The translations under genes and the position numbers were made by a program. Shown here one piece after another: positions 49,991-64,000 of a stretch of DNA of 64,000 bases. The notes beneath the pieces are model-generated. The model was not told the origin of the DNA. It made no database searches and saw only the letters and a list, made by a program, of their open reading frames with translations. Every line of letters starts with the position of its first letter. Position 1 is the stretch's first letter. The DNA comes from Microbacterium sp. SORGH_AS_1204 (GTDB taxonomy: Bacteria > Actinomycetota > Actinomycetes > Actinomycetales > Microbacteriaceae), in contig NZ_JAUTBD010000001.1 in assembly GCF_030818935.1 (NCBI RefSeq), positions 1,364,001 to 1,428,000 of the forward strand. Direction: 5' to 3'.

Positions 49991-50593
49991 GTGCCTCTTC
50001 TCGCGCTGACGGGTGGGATCGCCTCGGGCAAGTCCACCATCGCGATCGCCCTCGCCGCCCACGGAGCCGTCGTCGTCGACGCCGACGCCATCGTGCGGGA
50101 GGTGCAGTCGCCCGGATCGGCTGTCCTCGAGGCGATCGCCGGCGAGTTCGGCGCCGACGTCGTCCGCGCCGACGGTTCGCTCGACCGGCCCGCGCTCGGC
50201 GCACGGGTCTTCGGCCGGCCCGACCGGCTCGCGGCGCTGAACGCCCTCGTGCACCCCGCCGTCCGGACGGAGTCGCAGCGGCGCTTCGACGCCGCGTTCG
50301 CCGCGAATCCGGATGCCGTCGTCGTCTACGACGTGCCCCTGCTCGCCGAAGCGCGTGCCGGTGACGCGTGGGACCTCGTCGTGGTCGCGCACGCGCCCGT
50401 CGAGGAGCGCGTGCGACGGCTCGTCTCGATCCGTGGCCTCAGCGAGGCCGACGCGCGCGCCCGCATCGGCTCCCAGGTGAGCGACGAGGAGCGCCTGGCG
50501 CTCGCCGACGTCGTGATCGACACGAGCACGACACTGGAGGCCACGCGGCGGCAGGTCGACGAGCTCTGGGAGCGTGTCGCCCGCTCCTCGTGA
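49991..50593 (+). CDS. coaE: Dephospho-CoA kinase
   Basis: A 200-residue P-loop kinase for the last step of coenzyme A synthesis. [19 protein letters not shown] starts the protein, then [26 protein letters not shown] and [11 protein letters not shown], the CoaE hallmarks. GTG 49991 is preferred because it gives the standard start; ATG 49973 would add six residues. It lies just before uvrB, the usual actinobacterial order. Confidence 0.94.
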   Translation: MPLLALTGGIASGKSTIAIALAAHGAVVVDADAIVREVQSPGSAVLEAIAGEFGADVVRADGSLDRPALGARVFGRPDRLAALNALVHPAVRTESQRRFDAAFAANPDAVVVYDVPLLAEARAGDAWDLVVVAHAPVEERVRRLVSIRGLSEADARARIGSQVSDEERLALADVVIDTSTTLEATRRQVDELWERVARSS

Positions 50594-50643
50594 GGCTGCC
50601 CGGGCGCCCTCCGCTCGCGCACGGCGAACACAACCCGACCCCG

Positions 50644-50666
50644 ATGTCGGAGGCCCCGCCTACGCT
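50644..50666 (+). promoter_or_regulatory. DNA-damage promoter of uvrB (PafBC type)
   Basis: ATGTCGGAG, eight bases, TACGCT, then six bases to ATG 50673. Shared with mfd (35366), the 48621 gene (48592) and uvrA (54040). Confidence 0.78.
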
Positions 50667-50672
50667 GGAATC

Positions 50673-52742
<2,070 letters not shown>

Positions 52743-52756
52743 GCCCGAACGCGATC

Positions 52757-53179
52757 ATGGATCAACGGGTGACTCTCGTGACCCTGGGCGTGCACGATCT
52801 CTCACGCGCGGTCACGTTCTACGAAGCTCTCGGCTGGGAGGCGCACACGGCATCGGTCGGCGGCGAGGTGGCGTTCTTCGACGCCGGAGGGATGGTCGTC
52901 GCGCTCTGGGGCCGCGACAAGCTCGCAGAGGACTCCGGCGTCGTCGACCCCGGCGGGTGGGGTGGTGTGACGCTCGCGCACAATGTCTCGGAGCCCGCGG
53001 AGGTCGATGCGATCCTGGCGGTCGCCCGCGCGGCGGGTGCGATCGTGGCGCGGTCTGCGGCGCCGACGCCGTGGGGCGGATACTCGGGCGTCTTCGTCGA
53101 CCCCGACGGCCACCCGTGGGAGGTGGCCGTCAACCCCGGCTGGCCCTTGGATGCCGACGGGCGGCCGCAATTGAACTGA
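52757..53179 (+). CDS. VOC-superfamily (glyoxalase-like) protein
   Basis: A 140-residue vicinal-oxygen-chelate fold protein with two beta-alpha-beta-beta-beta modules. Recognisable parts are LGVHDLSRAVTFYEALGW, GGMVVALWGRDKLAED and the C-terminal GVFVDPDGHPWEVAVNP, whose final Glu is a common metal ligand. Fourteen bases after uvrB on the same strand, so it may ride on that transcript. Substrate unknown. Confidence 0.88.
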   Translation: MDQRVTLVTLGVHDLSRAVTFYEALGWEAHTASVGGEVAFFDAGGMVVALWGRDKLAEDSGVVDPGGWGGVTLAHNVSEPAEVDAILAVARAAGAIVARSAAPTPWGGYSGVFVDPDGHPWEVAVNPGWPLDADGRPQLN

Positions 53180-53271
53180 GCCGTCCGTCAGACGACGTAC
53201 CCGAGTCGATCTGAGGAGGGCGGCGAACGAGAGCGCTTCGCCGCCCCGGAGGTCGCGTGAGGCCGGCTGGA

Positions 53272-53508
53272 TCAGGGGCAGTGCAGCAACGGCTTCGGGC
53301 CGGAGCGGTCCACGCTGTGCTCGGCCATCGGATGACCGCACAGGGGGCAGGGACGACCCGTGCGGACGGGCTCGGGCGTCGTCTCGTAGGGTCCGACCGA
53401 GGCGGGTCCGGCCACGCGGATCAGTCGGGTGTTGAGGTACTGGTACCAGCCGCCGGCTTCGCGCACACGCTCTCGGAGCGGCGGGCGATCGGCATCCTTT
53501 CGTGTCAT
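53272..53508 (-). CDS. 78-residue CxxC protein divergent from an OhrR-like gene
   Basis: Small hydrophilic protein: basic start, GWYQYLNTRLIRVAGPASVGPY in the middle, then Cys 54, Cys 57 and His 59 in CPLCGHPM, His 64, His 76 and Cys 77 near the end, enough for one zinc site. No Shine-Dalgarno; a TACACT on its strand lies seven bases before the ATG, suggesting a leaderless mRNA. It shares a palindrome with the OhrR-like regulator gene and so is its likely target. Family not recognised. Confidence 0.7.
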   Translation of the reverse strand: MTRKDADRPPLRERVREAGGWYQYLNTRLIRVAGPASVGPYETTPEPVRTGRPCPLCGHPMAEHSVDRSGPKPLLHCP

Positions 53509-53513
53509 GATTA

Positions 53514-53525
53514 TTAGTGTACTAA
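53514..53525. promoter_or_regulatory. OhrR/MarR-type operator between divergent genes
   Basis: TTAGT-GT-ACTAA is a 12-base inverted repeat in an AT-rich spacer of 36 bases, overlapping the -10 regions of both divergent genes. Confidence 0.7.
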
Positions 53526-53544
53526 CGATTTGGAGGGATGGCGC

Positions 53545-53979
53545 ATGCAAGATCCGCTCGCGCTCGAGAATCAGGTGTGCTTCGCCCTCGTCACGGCGGC
53601 GCGCAACGTCGTATCCATCTATCGGCCCGTGTTGGAGCCGCTCGGTCTCACCCATCCGCAGTACCTCGTGATGCTGGCGCTCTGGGAGCAGTCGCCGCGA
53701 TCGCTCCGTGCGCTCGCGGCGGAACTTGCCATGGAGCCGGCGACGTTGTCGCCACTGGTTAAGCGACTTGAGGCCCAGGGGCGGGTGGTGCGTTCCCGCC
53801 GCGCCGACGATGAGCGAGTGCTCGACATCGGCCTCACCGACGAGGGCCGCGCGCTGCGCGAGGCCGCGCTCGCGGTACCCGGCCAGGTCATGGCGCGAGT
53901 CGGCGTCGACGAGCCGGCGCTGATCGCCCTGCGAGACGGTCTGGCACCCTTCGCGGGCAGCCTCCGCGAACGGGAGTGA
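53545..53979 (+). CDS. OhrR-like MarR-family regulator with peroxide-sensing cysteine
   Basis: 144 residues. ENQVCFALVTAARNVVSIY near the N-terminus places Cys 12 at the reactive-cysteine site of OhrR, and LGLTHPQYLVMLALWEQ is the OhrR helix that positions it. DNA-binding and wing: MEPATLSPLVKRLEAQG and RRADDERVLDIGLTDEG. GGAGGG seven bases before ATG 53545 fixes the start. Instead of an Ohr peroxidase the divergent partner is a small CxxC protein. Confidence 0.88.
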   Translation: MQDPLALENQVCFALVTAARNVVSIYRPVLEPLGLTHPQYLVMLALWEQSPRSLRALAAELAMEPATLSPLVKRLEAQGRVVRSRRADDERVLDIGLTDEGRALREAALAVPGQVMARVGVDEPALIALRDGLAPFAGSLRERE

Positions 53980-54039
53980 CGGCCCCTCGGAGCCGCCGCA
54001 CCTTCGCACATCCGTGCGCTCGCGGCGAACCCGGGACCG

Positions 54040-54062
54040 ATGTCGGAGGCCCGACCTAGACT
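54040..54062 (+). promoter_or_regulatory. DNA-damage promoter of uvrA (PafBC type)
   Basis: ATGTCGGAG, eight bases, TAGACT, then six bases to GTG 54069. Predicted to give a leaderless uvrA(-uvrC) mRNA. Confidence 0.78.
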
Positions 54063-54068
54063 TAACAC

Positions 54069-57056
<2,988 letters not shown>

Positions 57057-57059
57057 GCC

Positions 57060-59003
57060 ATGGCATCCCGAGAACGGATGTCGCAGCTGCCCTACCGTCC
57101 GAAGGCCGGTGAGATCCCCACCAATCCGGGGGTCTACCGCTTTCGCGACGCCGAGGGCCGCGTGCTGTACGTCGGCAAGGCGAAGAACCTGCGGGCGCGC
57201 CTGTCGAACTACTTCGCTCCGCTGTACTCGTTGCACGAGCGCACCCGTCGAATGGTGACGACCGCGGCGAGCGTCGAGTGGACGGTCGTTCCCAGCGACA
57301 TCGACTCGCTGCAGTTGGAGTACATGTGGATCAAGGAGTTCGATCCGCCCTTCAACGTGCGCTACAAGGACGACAAGTCGTACCCCTTCATGGCCATCAC
57401 CCTGGCCGATGAGGCGCCGCGGGTCATCGTCACGCGCAACCCCAAGATCCGCGGGGCGAAGTACTTCGGGCCGTACCCGAAGGTGTGGGCGGTGCACGAC
57501 ACGATCGACCTGATGATCAAGGTGTTCCCGATCCGCACGTGCAGCGACTCCTCGTACAAGAAGGCGATGGCATCCGGCCGGCCCTGCTTCCCGGGGCAGA
57601 TCGGCCGTTGCGGCGGACCGTGCTCGATGAAGGTCACGATCGAGGAGCACCGCGCGATCGTCAACGACTTCGTCGCCTTCATGTCGGGTGGCGACCAGCG
57701 CTTCGCGAAAGAATTGACGTCTCGCATGAAAGAGGCGTCCGCGGCGATGGACTACGAGTCGGCCGCGCATTACCGCGACCGCCTGCAGGCCATCGACGCC
57801 GTGCTGGGCAAGAGCGCCCTGGTACTGGCGTCCGACACGGATGCCGACCTGTTCGGCATCGCCGAAGACGAGCTCGCCGCGACCGTGCAGCACTTCGTCG
57901 TGCGTGGGGGCCGCGTACGGGGAGTGCGGGCCACGACCATCGAGAAGGAGATCGACATCTCCGGAGCCGAGCTCGTCGATCAGGTTCTCCAGCGCACGTA
58001 CGGCGATGCGGATGCCGACGACATCCCCCGTCAGGTGCTCGTCCCCGAACTGCCCGACGACGCCGACCAGCTCGAGGACTGGCTGCGAGAACGGCGCGGG
58101 CGGCCCGTCACCCTCCAGGTCGCCCAGCGGGGGCGCAAAGCCGACCTGCTGAAGACGGCGACCCTCAACGCACAGCAGGCGCTCATGCTCCACAAGACGC
58201 GCCGCACGAGCGACTACGTCGCCCGGTCACAGGCCCTCACCGATCTGCAGGAGGCCCTCGGCATGACCGAGGCGCCGCTGCGGATCGAGTGCTTCGACAT
58301 ATCGCACCTCTCGGGCACCAACGTCGTGGCATCCATGGTCGTCTTCGAAGACGGGCTGCCCCGCAAAGACCAGTACCGCTCGTTCGGTGTCGCCGAGACC
58401 ACGGACGACACCGATTCGATGTACCAGGTGCTCACGCGACGTCTGGCGTACCTCGACCGTCCGGAGGAGATCGAGCCCGAGACCGTCGGCGGTGCGATCG
58501 TGGCCGCACCGGAGTCCGCTGAAGCAACGGCCGACGGGGAGGTCGTGACGGCGCGGAAGCGTCCGCGCTTCGCCTACCGGCCCCAGCTGCTCGTCGTCGA
58601 CGGCGGTCAGCCGCAGGTCGCGGCGGCGGCTCGTGCACTCGCCGATGCGGGCCACGAGGAGATCGCGCTCTGCGGGATCGCCAAGCGCCTCGAAGAGGTC
58701 TGGCTGCCGGGGGAGGAGTACCCGGTCATCCTGCCGCGGACGTCGGAGTCGCTGTACCTGCTGCAACGTCTGCGCGACGAAGCCCACCGCTTCGCCATCG
58801 TGCATCAGCGCAAGCGTCGTAAGCGCGACATCACCAGCGTGCTCGCGGAGGTCCCGGGGCTCGGCGAGGCCCGCATCAAAGCCCTGCTGCGGCACTTCGG
58901 ATCGGTCTCCGCACTGAAGGAAGCCAGCGCGGAGGAGATCACGGCTCTGCCCGGCATCGGCCCGACCCTCGCCGACGCGATCCACGCGCACCTGGCTCGG
59001 TAG
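57060..59003 (+). CDS. uvrC: Excinuclease ABC subunit C
   Basis: A 647-residue nuclease that makes both cuts. The GIY-YIG domain is at the N-terminus ([27 protein letters not shown], cut for description). The UVR domain for UvrB contact is [20 protein letters not shown]; the RNase-H-like domain has [20 protein letters not shown] and [14 protein letters not shown]. Two helix-hairpin-helix motifs end the protein ([34 protein letters not shown]). ATG 57060; a second ATG at 57078 is possible. No separate damage promoter is seen, so it depends on uvrA's. Confidence 0.96.
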   Translation: MASRERMSQLPYRPKAGEIPTNPGVYRFRDAEGRVLYVGKAKNLRARLSNYFAPLYSLHERTRRMVTTAASVEWTVVPSDIDSLQLEYMWIKEFDPPFNVRYKDDKSYPFMAITLADEAPRVIVTRNPKIRGAKYFGPYPKVWAVHDTIDLMIKVFPIRTCSDSSYKKAMASGRPCFPGQIGRCGGPCSMKVTIEEHRAIVNDFVAFMSGGDQRFAKELTSRMKEASAAMDYESAAHYRDRLQAIDAVLGKSALVLASDTDADLFGIAEDELAATVQHFVVRGGRVRGVRATTIEKEIDISGAELVDQVLQRTYGDADADDIPRQVLVPELPDDADQLEDWLRERRGRPVTLQVAQRGRKADLLKTATLNAQQALMLHKTRRTSDYVARSQALTDLQEALGMTEAPLRIECFDISHLSGTNVVASMVVFEDGLPRKDQYRSFGVAETTDDTDSMYQVLTRRLAYLDRPEEIEPETVGGAIVAAPESAEATADGEVVTARKRPRFAYRPQLLVVDGGQPQVAAAARALADAGHEEIALCGIAKRLEEVWLPGEEYPVILPRTSESLYLLQRLRDEAHRFAIVHQRKRRKRDITSVLAEVPGLGEARIKALLRHFGSVSALKEASAEEITALPGIGPTLADAIHAHLAR

Positions 59004-59034
59004 GCTGGAACGACACGACGGGAGGCTCACGCGC

Positions 59035-59913
59035 ATGGATCCGGCACGCGATGAACCAGGCGAGGTGCTGATCGTCACCGGGATGTCGGGGGCCGGGCGA
59101 TCGACGGTCGCCAACGCCCTCGAAGACCTCGACTGGTACGTGGTCGACAACCTGCCGCCGCAGATGCTGCGCCCCCTGCTCGAACTCACCGAGCTCGCCG
59201 GTGGGGCCGTGCCACGGGTGGCGGTGGTCGTCGACGTCCGCGGTCGCTCGCTGTTCAGCGACCTCCCCGAGGCGATGCGCACGTTGCAGGCGGGCCGTCA
59301 GGTGCGCGTCGTCTTCCTGGATGCCAGTGACGCCGTGCTCGTGCGCCGGTTCGAGGCCGTACGCCGACCGCATCCCCTGCAGGGCGACGGAACCATCCTC
59401 GACGGCATCCGTCGCGAGCGGGAACGGCTCGCACCGTTGCGCGAGGCCGCCGACGTCGTCATCGACACCTCGGCGCTGAACGTCCACCAGCTGTCCCTGC
59501 GCACGGTGGCGCTCTTCGGGGAAGAGGGCGCGGCCCGGCACACGATCACCCTCATGAGCTTCGGCTTCAAGTACGGCCTCCCGCCCGACGTCGACCTCGT
59601 CGCCGACATGCGCTTCCTGCCGAATCCGTTCTGGAACGAGAATCTCCGCCCGCTCACCGGCGAAGATCCCCAGGTGCGGGAATACGTGCTGGGCCAGACG
59701 GGCGCGTCGGACTTCCTCGACGCGTACGCGGCGGCTCTGCGACCGGTGTTGGAGGGCTATCAGCGCGAGAACAAGCGCCATTCCGTGGTGGCCGTGGGGT
59801 GCACGGGCGGCAAGCACCGCTCGGTCGTGATGGCGCGGGAACTCGCTGCACGTCTGGCCGACGTGCCCGGGGTGGCGGTGCGAGTGGCTCATCGAGACCT
59901 CGGTCGCGAGTAG
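59035..59913 (+). CDS. rapZ: RapZ/YvcJ-family nucleotide-binding protein
   Basis: 292 residues. The P-loop GMSGAGRST has Arg where most relatives have Lys, a variant common in actinobacteria. [21 protein letters not shown] follows, and the C-terminal domain has [24 protein letters not shown] and [18 protein letters not shown]. In E. coli RapZ controls GlmS through small RNAs; in Gram-positives the role is nucleotide/metabolite signalling. TAGGCT (59001-59006) may be its promoter, and GGGAGG precedes ATG 59035 by about ten bases. Always next to whiA in actinobacteria. Confidence 0.94.
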   Translation: MDPARDEPGEVLIVTGMSGAGRSTVANALEDLDWYVVDNLPPQMLRPLLELTELAGGAVPRVAVVVDVRGRSLFSDLPEAMRTLQAGRQVRVVFLDASDAVLVRRFEAVRRPHPLQGDGTILDGIRRERERLAPLREAADVVIDTSALNVHQLSLRTVALFGEEGAARHTITLMSFGFKYGLPPDVDLVADMRFLPNPFWNENLRPLTGEDPQVREYVLGQTGASDFLDAYAAALRPVLEGYQRENKRHSVVAVGCTGGKHRSVVMARELAARLADVPGVAVRVAHRDLGRE

Positions 59914-59953
59914 GCTGTACCGTCGTCCCCGCCGCCCCCACCCGAGGAGAACC

Positions 59954-60931
59954 GTGCCGCTGACCGCCGACGTGAAGGCCGAACTCATCACCGTTCGCGA
60001 CCCGCGCCCGACCGCGCGCGTCGCCGAACTCACGGCCCTCCTGCGCTTCTCCGGTGGTCTGCACTCCATCGCCAACCGCGTCGCCGTCGAGGCCGAACTG
60101 GACTCCGACATCCTCGCGCGCCGCGTCGCCCGCGACCTGATGGAGCTCTACGGCGTGCGTCCCGAGCTGCACCACGTGCAGGGCTCCGGCGGGCGCACCG
60201 GCGGCCACTTCGCCGTCCGCGTCATCGAGGCGGGGGAGACCCTCGCCCGTCAGACGGGTCTGCTCGACCAGCGCCGCCGGCCCGTGCGAGGGCTCCCGAA
60301 CAAGCTGACGACCGGTTCGCGCCCCGACCTCAGCGCCATCTGGCGCGGCGCGTTCCTCGCGAGCGGGTCGCTCAGTGACCCGGGTCGTTCGGCGGCCCTC
60401 GAGATCTCGTGCCCGTCGTCGGAGGCCGCGATGGCGCTCGTCGGCGCGGGGCACCGCATCGGCATCCCCGCCAAGGCCCGCGAGGTGCGCGGCGTTCCGC
60501 GCGTCGTCGTGCGTGACGGCGAGGCCATCCGCGGCGCGCTCTACGAGATGGGCGCCCGCCGCACCGCGGGCGAGTGGGACCAGATGCGTCAGCGCCGAGA
60601 GGTGCGTGCCGGCGTCAACCGTCTCGTCAACTTCGACGACGCGAACCTGCGTCGATCGGCGCAGGCCGCGGTGGCCGCGTGCGCCCGTGTCGAGCGCGCA
60701 CTCGAGATCCTCGGCGACGAGGTTCCCGATCACCTGCAGCAGGCCGGCGAGCTGCGCCTGGCGCACCGCGACGCCAGCCTCGACGAGCTCGGCCACCACG
60801 CCGACCCGCCCCTCACCAAGGACGCCGTGGCCGGCCGCATCCGCCGACTGCTGGCCATGGCCGACAAGAAGGCCGAGGCCGACGGCATCCCGGGCACCGA
60901 GGCCGCCGTGCCGGTGGGCGCGGACGACTGA
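59954..60931 (+). CDS. whiA: WhiA cell-division regulator
   Basis: A 325-residue DNA-binding protein with an N-terminal LAGLIDADG-like fold ([42 protein letters not shown]) and a C-terminal helix-turn-helix ([30 protein letters not shown]). It controls sporulation genes in Streptomyces and growth or division more broadly in Gram-positives. GTG start with GAGGAG seven bases upstream. The usual partner of rapZ. The 210 bases to sodA hold a possible TAGGAT promoter at 61051. Confidence 0.95.
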   Translation: MPLTADVKAELITVRDPRPTARVAELTALLRFSGGLHSIANRVAVEAELDSDILARRVARDLMELYGVRPELHHVQGSGGRTGGHFAVRVIEAGETLARQTGLLDQRRRPVRGLPNKLTTGSRPDLSAIWRGAFLASGSLSDPGRSAALEISCPSSEAAMALVGAGHRIGIPAKAREVRGVPRVVVRDGEAIRGALYEMGARRTAGEWDQMRQRREVRAGVNRLVNFDDANLRRSAQAAVAACARVERALEILGDEVPDHLQQAGELRLAHRDASLDELGHHADPPLTKDAVAGRIRRLLAMADKKAEADGIPGTEAAVPVGADD

Positions 60932-61141
60932 CGTCCCCGGGGCGGGGTTGCCCGGCATCCTCCCGCCGTCGCGGAACGCGCGACGCGCCCGGGCGGGCTA
61001 TCCACCGTCATCCGGGGAAGCAACCCCGATGCGCCGTGGTTAGCCCTCAGTAGGATGAACTCGTCACCCTCGCTGCTCGATTCCTCGGCACGTCGTCACG
61101 GCGAAGAGGTCTCGGCAGCGCCCGATTCGGAAGTTGAGATC

Positions 61142-61768
61142 ATGGCGAAGTACACGCTGCCCGAACTGCCCTACGACTACTCGGCGCTGGAGCCGCACAT
61201 CAGTGCGACCATCATGGAGCTGCACCACAGCAAGCACCACCAGACCTACGTCAACGGTGCGAACACCACTCTCGACCTCCTCGCCGAGGCGCGGGAGAAG
61301 GGCGATTTCGCGAACATCAACCGCCTGCAGAAAGACCTCGCGTTCAACCTCGGCGGTCACACGAACCACTCGATCTTCTGGACGAACCTCTCGCCCAACG
61401 GTGGTGACAAGCCCACCGGAGACCTCGAGTCCGCGATCGACGACCAGTTCGGCTCGTTCGACGCCTTCCGCGCCCAGTTCACCGCCGCCGCCCTCGGCGT
61501 GCAGGGTTCGGGTTGGGCGGGGCTGTTCTGGGACTCGATCGGCGAGAACCTCGTCATCCAGCAGTTCTTCGACCAGCAGGGCCAGATCGTCGCGGGCACA
61601 GTGCCGATCTTGCTCCTCGACGTCTGGGAGCACGCGTACTACCTCGACTACAAGAACGTCCGCGGCGACTACGTGAAGGCGTTCTGGAACATCGCCAACT
61701 GGGATGACGCCCAGAAGCGCTTCGCCGCGGCCCGGGAGAAGACCTCGGGTCTGCTGGTACTGTCGTAA
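61142..61768 (+). CDS. sodA: Superoxide dismutase (Mn/Fe)
   Basis: 208 residues. Metal ligands: His in [18 protein letters not shown] (first His 26-27 and the second in NHSIFW), Asp and His in [20 protein letters not shown]. The [10 protein letters not shown] and QGSGWAGL motifs fit the Mn/Fe family; metal choice cannot be read surely. ATG 61142 gives the standard start [16 protein letters not shown]; upstream in-frame ATG 61055 would add an untypical 29-residue piece. Cytoplasmic. Confidence 0.95.
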   Translation: MAKYTLPELPYDYSALEPHISATIMELHHSKHHQTYVNGANTTLDLLAEAREKGDFANINRLQKDLAFNLGGHTNHSIFWTNLSPNGGDKPTGDLESAIDDQFGSFDAFRAQFTAAALGVQGSGWAGLFWDSIGENLVIQQFFDQQGQIVAGTVPILLLDVWEHAYYLDYKNVRGDYVKAFWNIANWDDAQKRFAAAREKTSGLLVLS

Positions 61769-61774
61769 ACGGTG

Positions 61775-61808
61775 CGGCGTCCCGGTGGGACACCTCACCG
61801 GGACGCCG
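61775..61808 (+). terminator. sodA terminator
   Basis: CGGCGTCCCGGTG pairs perfectly over 13 bases with CACCGGGACGCCG, eight-base loop, followed by TTGT, six bases after the sodA stop. Confidence 0.88.
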
Positions 61809-61856
61809 TTGTCCGCCAGCGAACACCGCAATCACGCGCATATCGCGCACAACTGA

Positions 61857-62882
<1,026 letters not shown>

Positions 62883-62888
62883 TCCTTC

Positions 62889-64000
<1,112 letters not shown>

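Noticed and set aside
59083..59105. ATGTCGGGG followed by GC-rich sequence in rapZ, resembling the damage promoter
   Set aside because: It encodes the rapZ P-loop (MSGAGRS), lies inside the gene, and has ATCGAC instead of a TANNNT box at the required spacing.

Overview
The window is about 70% GC chromosomal DNA from an actinobacterium. The 16S/23S/5S sequence, the housekeeping order uvrA-uvrC-rapZ-whiA then sodA-gap-pgk, WhiA itself and the promoter styles all suggest family Microbacteriaceae, most likely Microbacterium or a close relative. I see no phage, IS element, CRISPR array or integrase. It is chromosomal core with accessory catabolic islands.

Layout. 1-3.2 kb: end of a metallophosphoesterase, a convergent Stealth-type sugar-phosphate transferase, then ispE behind a small leaderless ORF. 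3.5-7.0 kb: a DUF427 gene and a four-gene osmoprotectant ABC importer that ends in a tandemly triplicated hairpin. 7.3-10.2 kb: an ABC-F protein and a MarR/membrane-protein pair. 10.3-12.9 kb: tRNA-Gln, glmU and prs. 13.2-16.1 kb: a flavin electron-transfer operon (FMN-binding lipoprotein, ApbE, NqrB/RnfD-ferredoxin reductase fusion). 16.2-19.9 kb: a secreted proline-rich protein, a two-component system and a VanZ-like protein. 19.9-26.1 kb: gluconate/idonate catabolism (gnd, gntK, GntR regulator, gntP, gluconate 5-dehydrogenase, idonate 5-dehydrogenase). 26.2-31.9 kb: an acid-catabolism island under an IclR regulator that looks partly decayed: a transporter with two frameshifts and a shrunken short-chain dehydrogenase. 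32.2-39 kb: a 41-residue membrane protein, rplY, pth, two small membrane proteins and mfd. 39.2-44.9 kb: one rRNA operon. 45-49.9 kb: an MFS transporter, a frameshifted GH13 enzyme, a zinc-ribbon/GIY-YIG protein and a glycine-rich protein. 50-59 kb: coaE, uvrB, a VOC protein, an OhrR-like pair, uvrA and uvrC. 59-64 kb: rapZ, whiA, sodA, gap and the start of pgk.

The strongest unexpected signal is a shared promoter module: ATGTCGGNG, eight bases, TANNNT, then 6-7 bases to a start codon. It lies immediately before mfd, uvrB, uvrA and a previously unassigned gene at 48621. It matches the mycobacterial RecA-independent DNA-damage promoter read by PafBC, and the geometry predicts leaderless mRNAs. 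This places the 48621 protein (two possible zinc sites plus a GIY-YIG/T5orf172 nuclease-like domain) with the nucleotide-excision-repair genes as a candidate new DNA-damage effector.

All functions are inferred from reading the sequence and remembered family motifs. No searches were run. rRNA ends and several start codons are approximate and are flagged.
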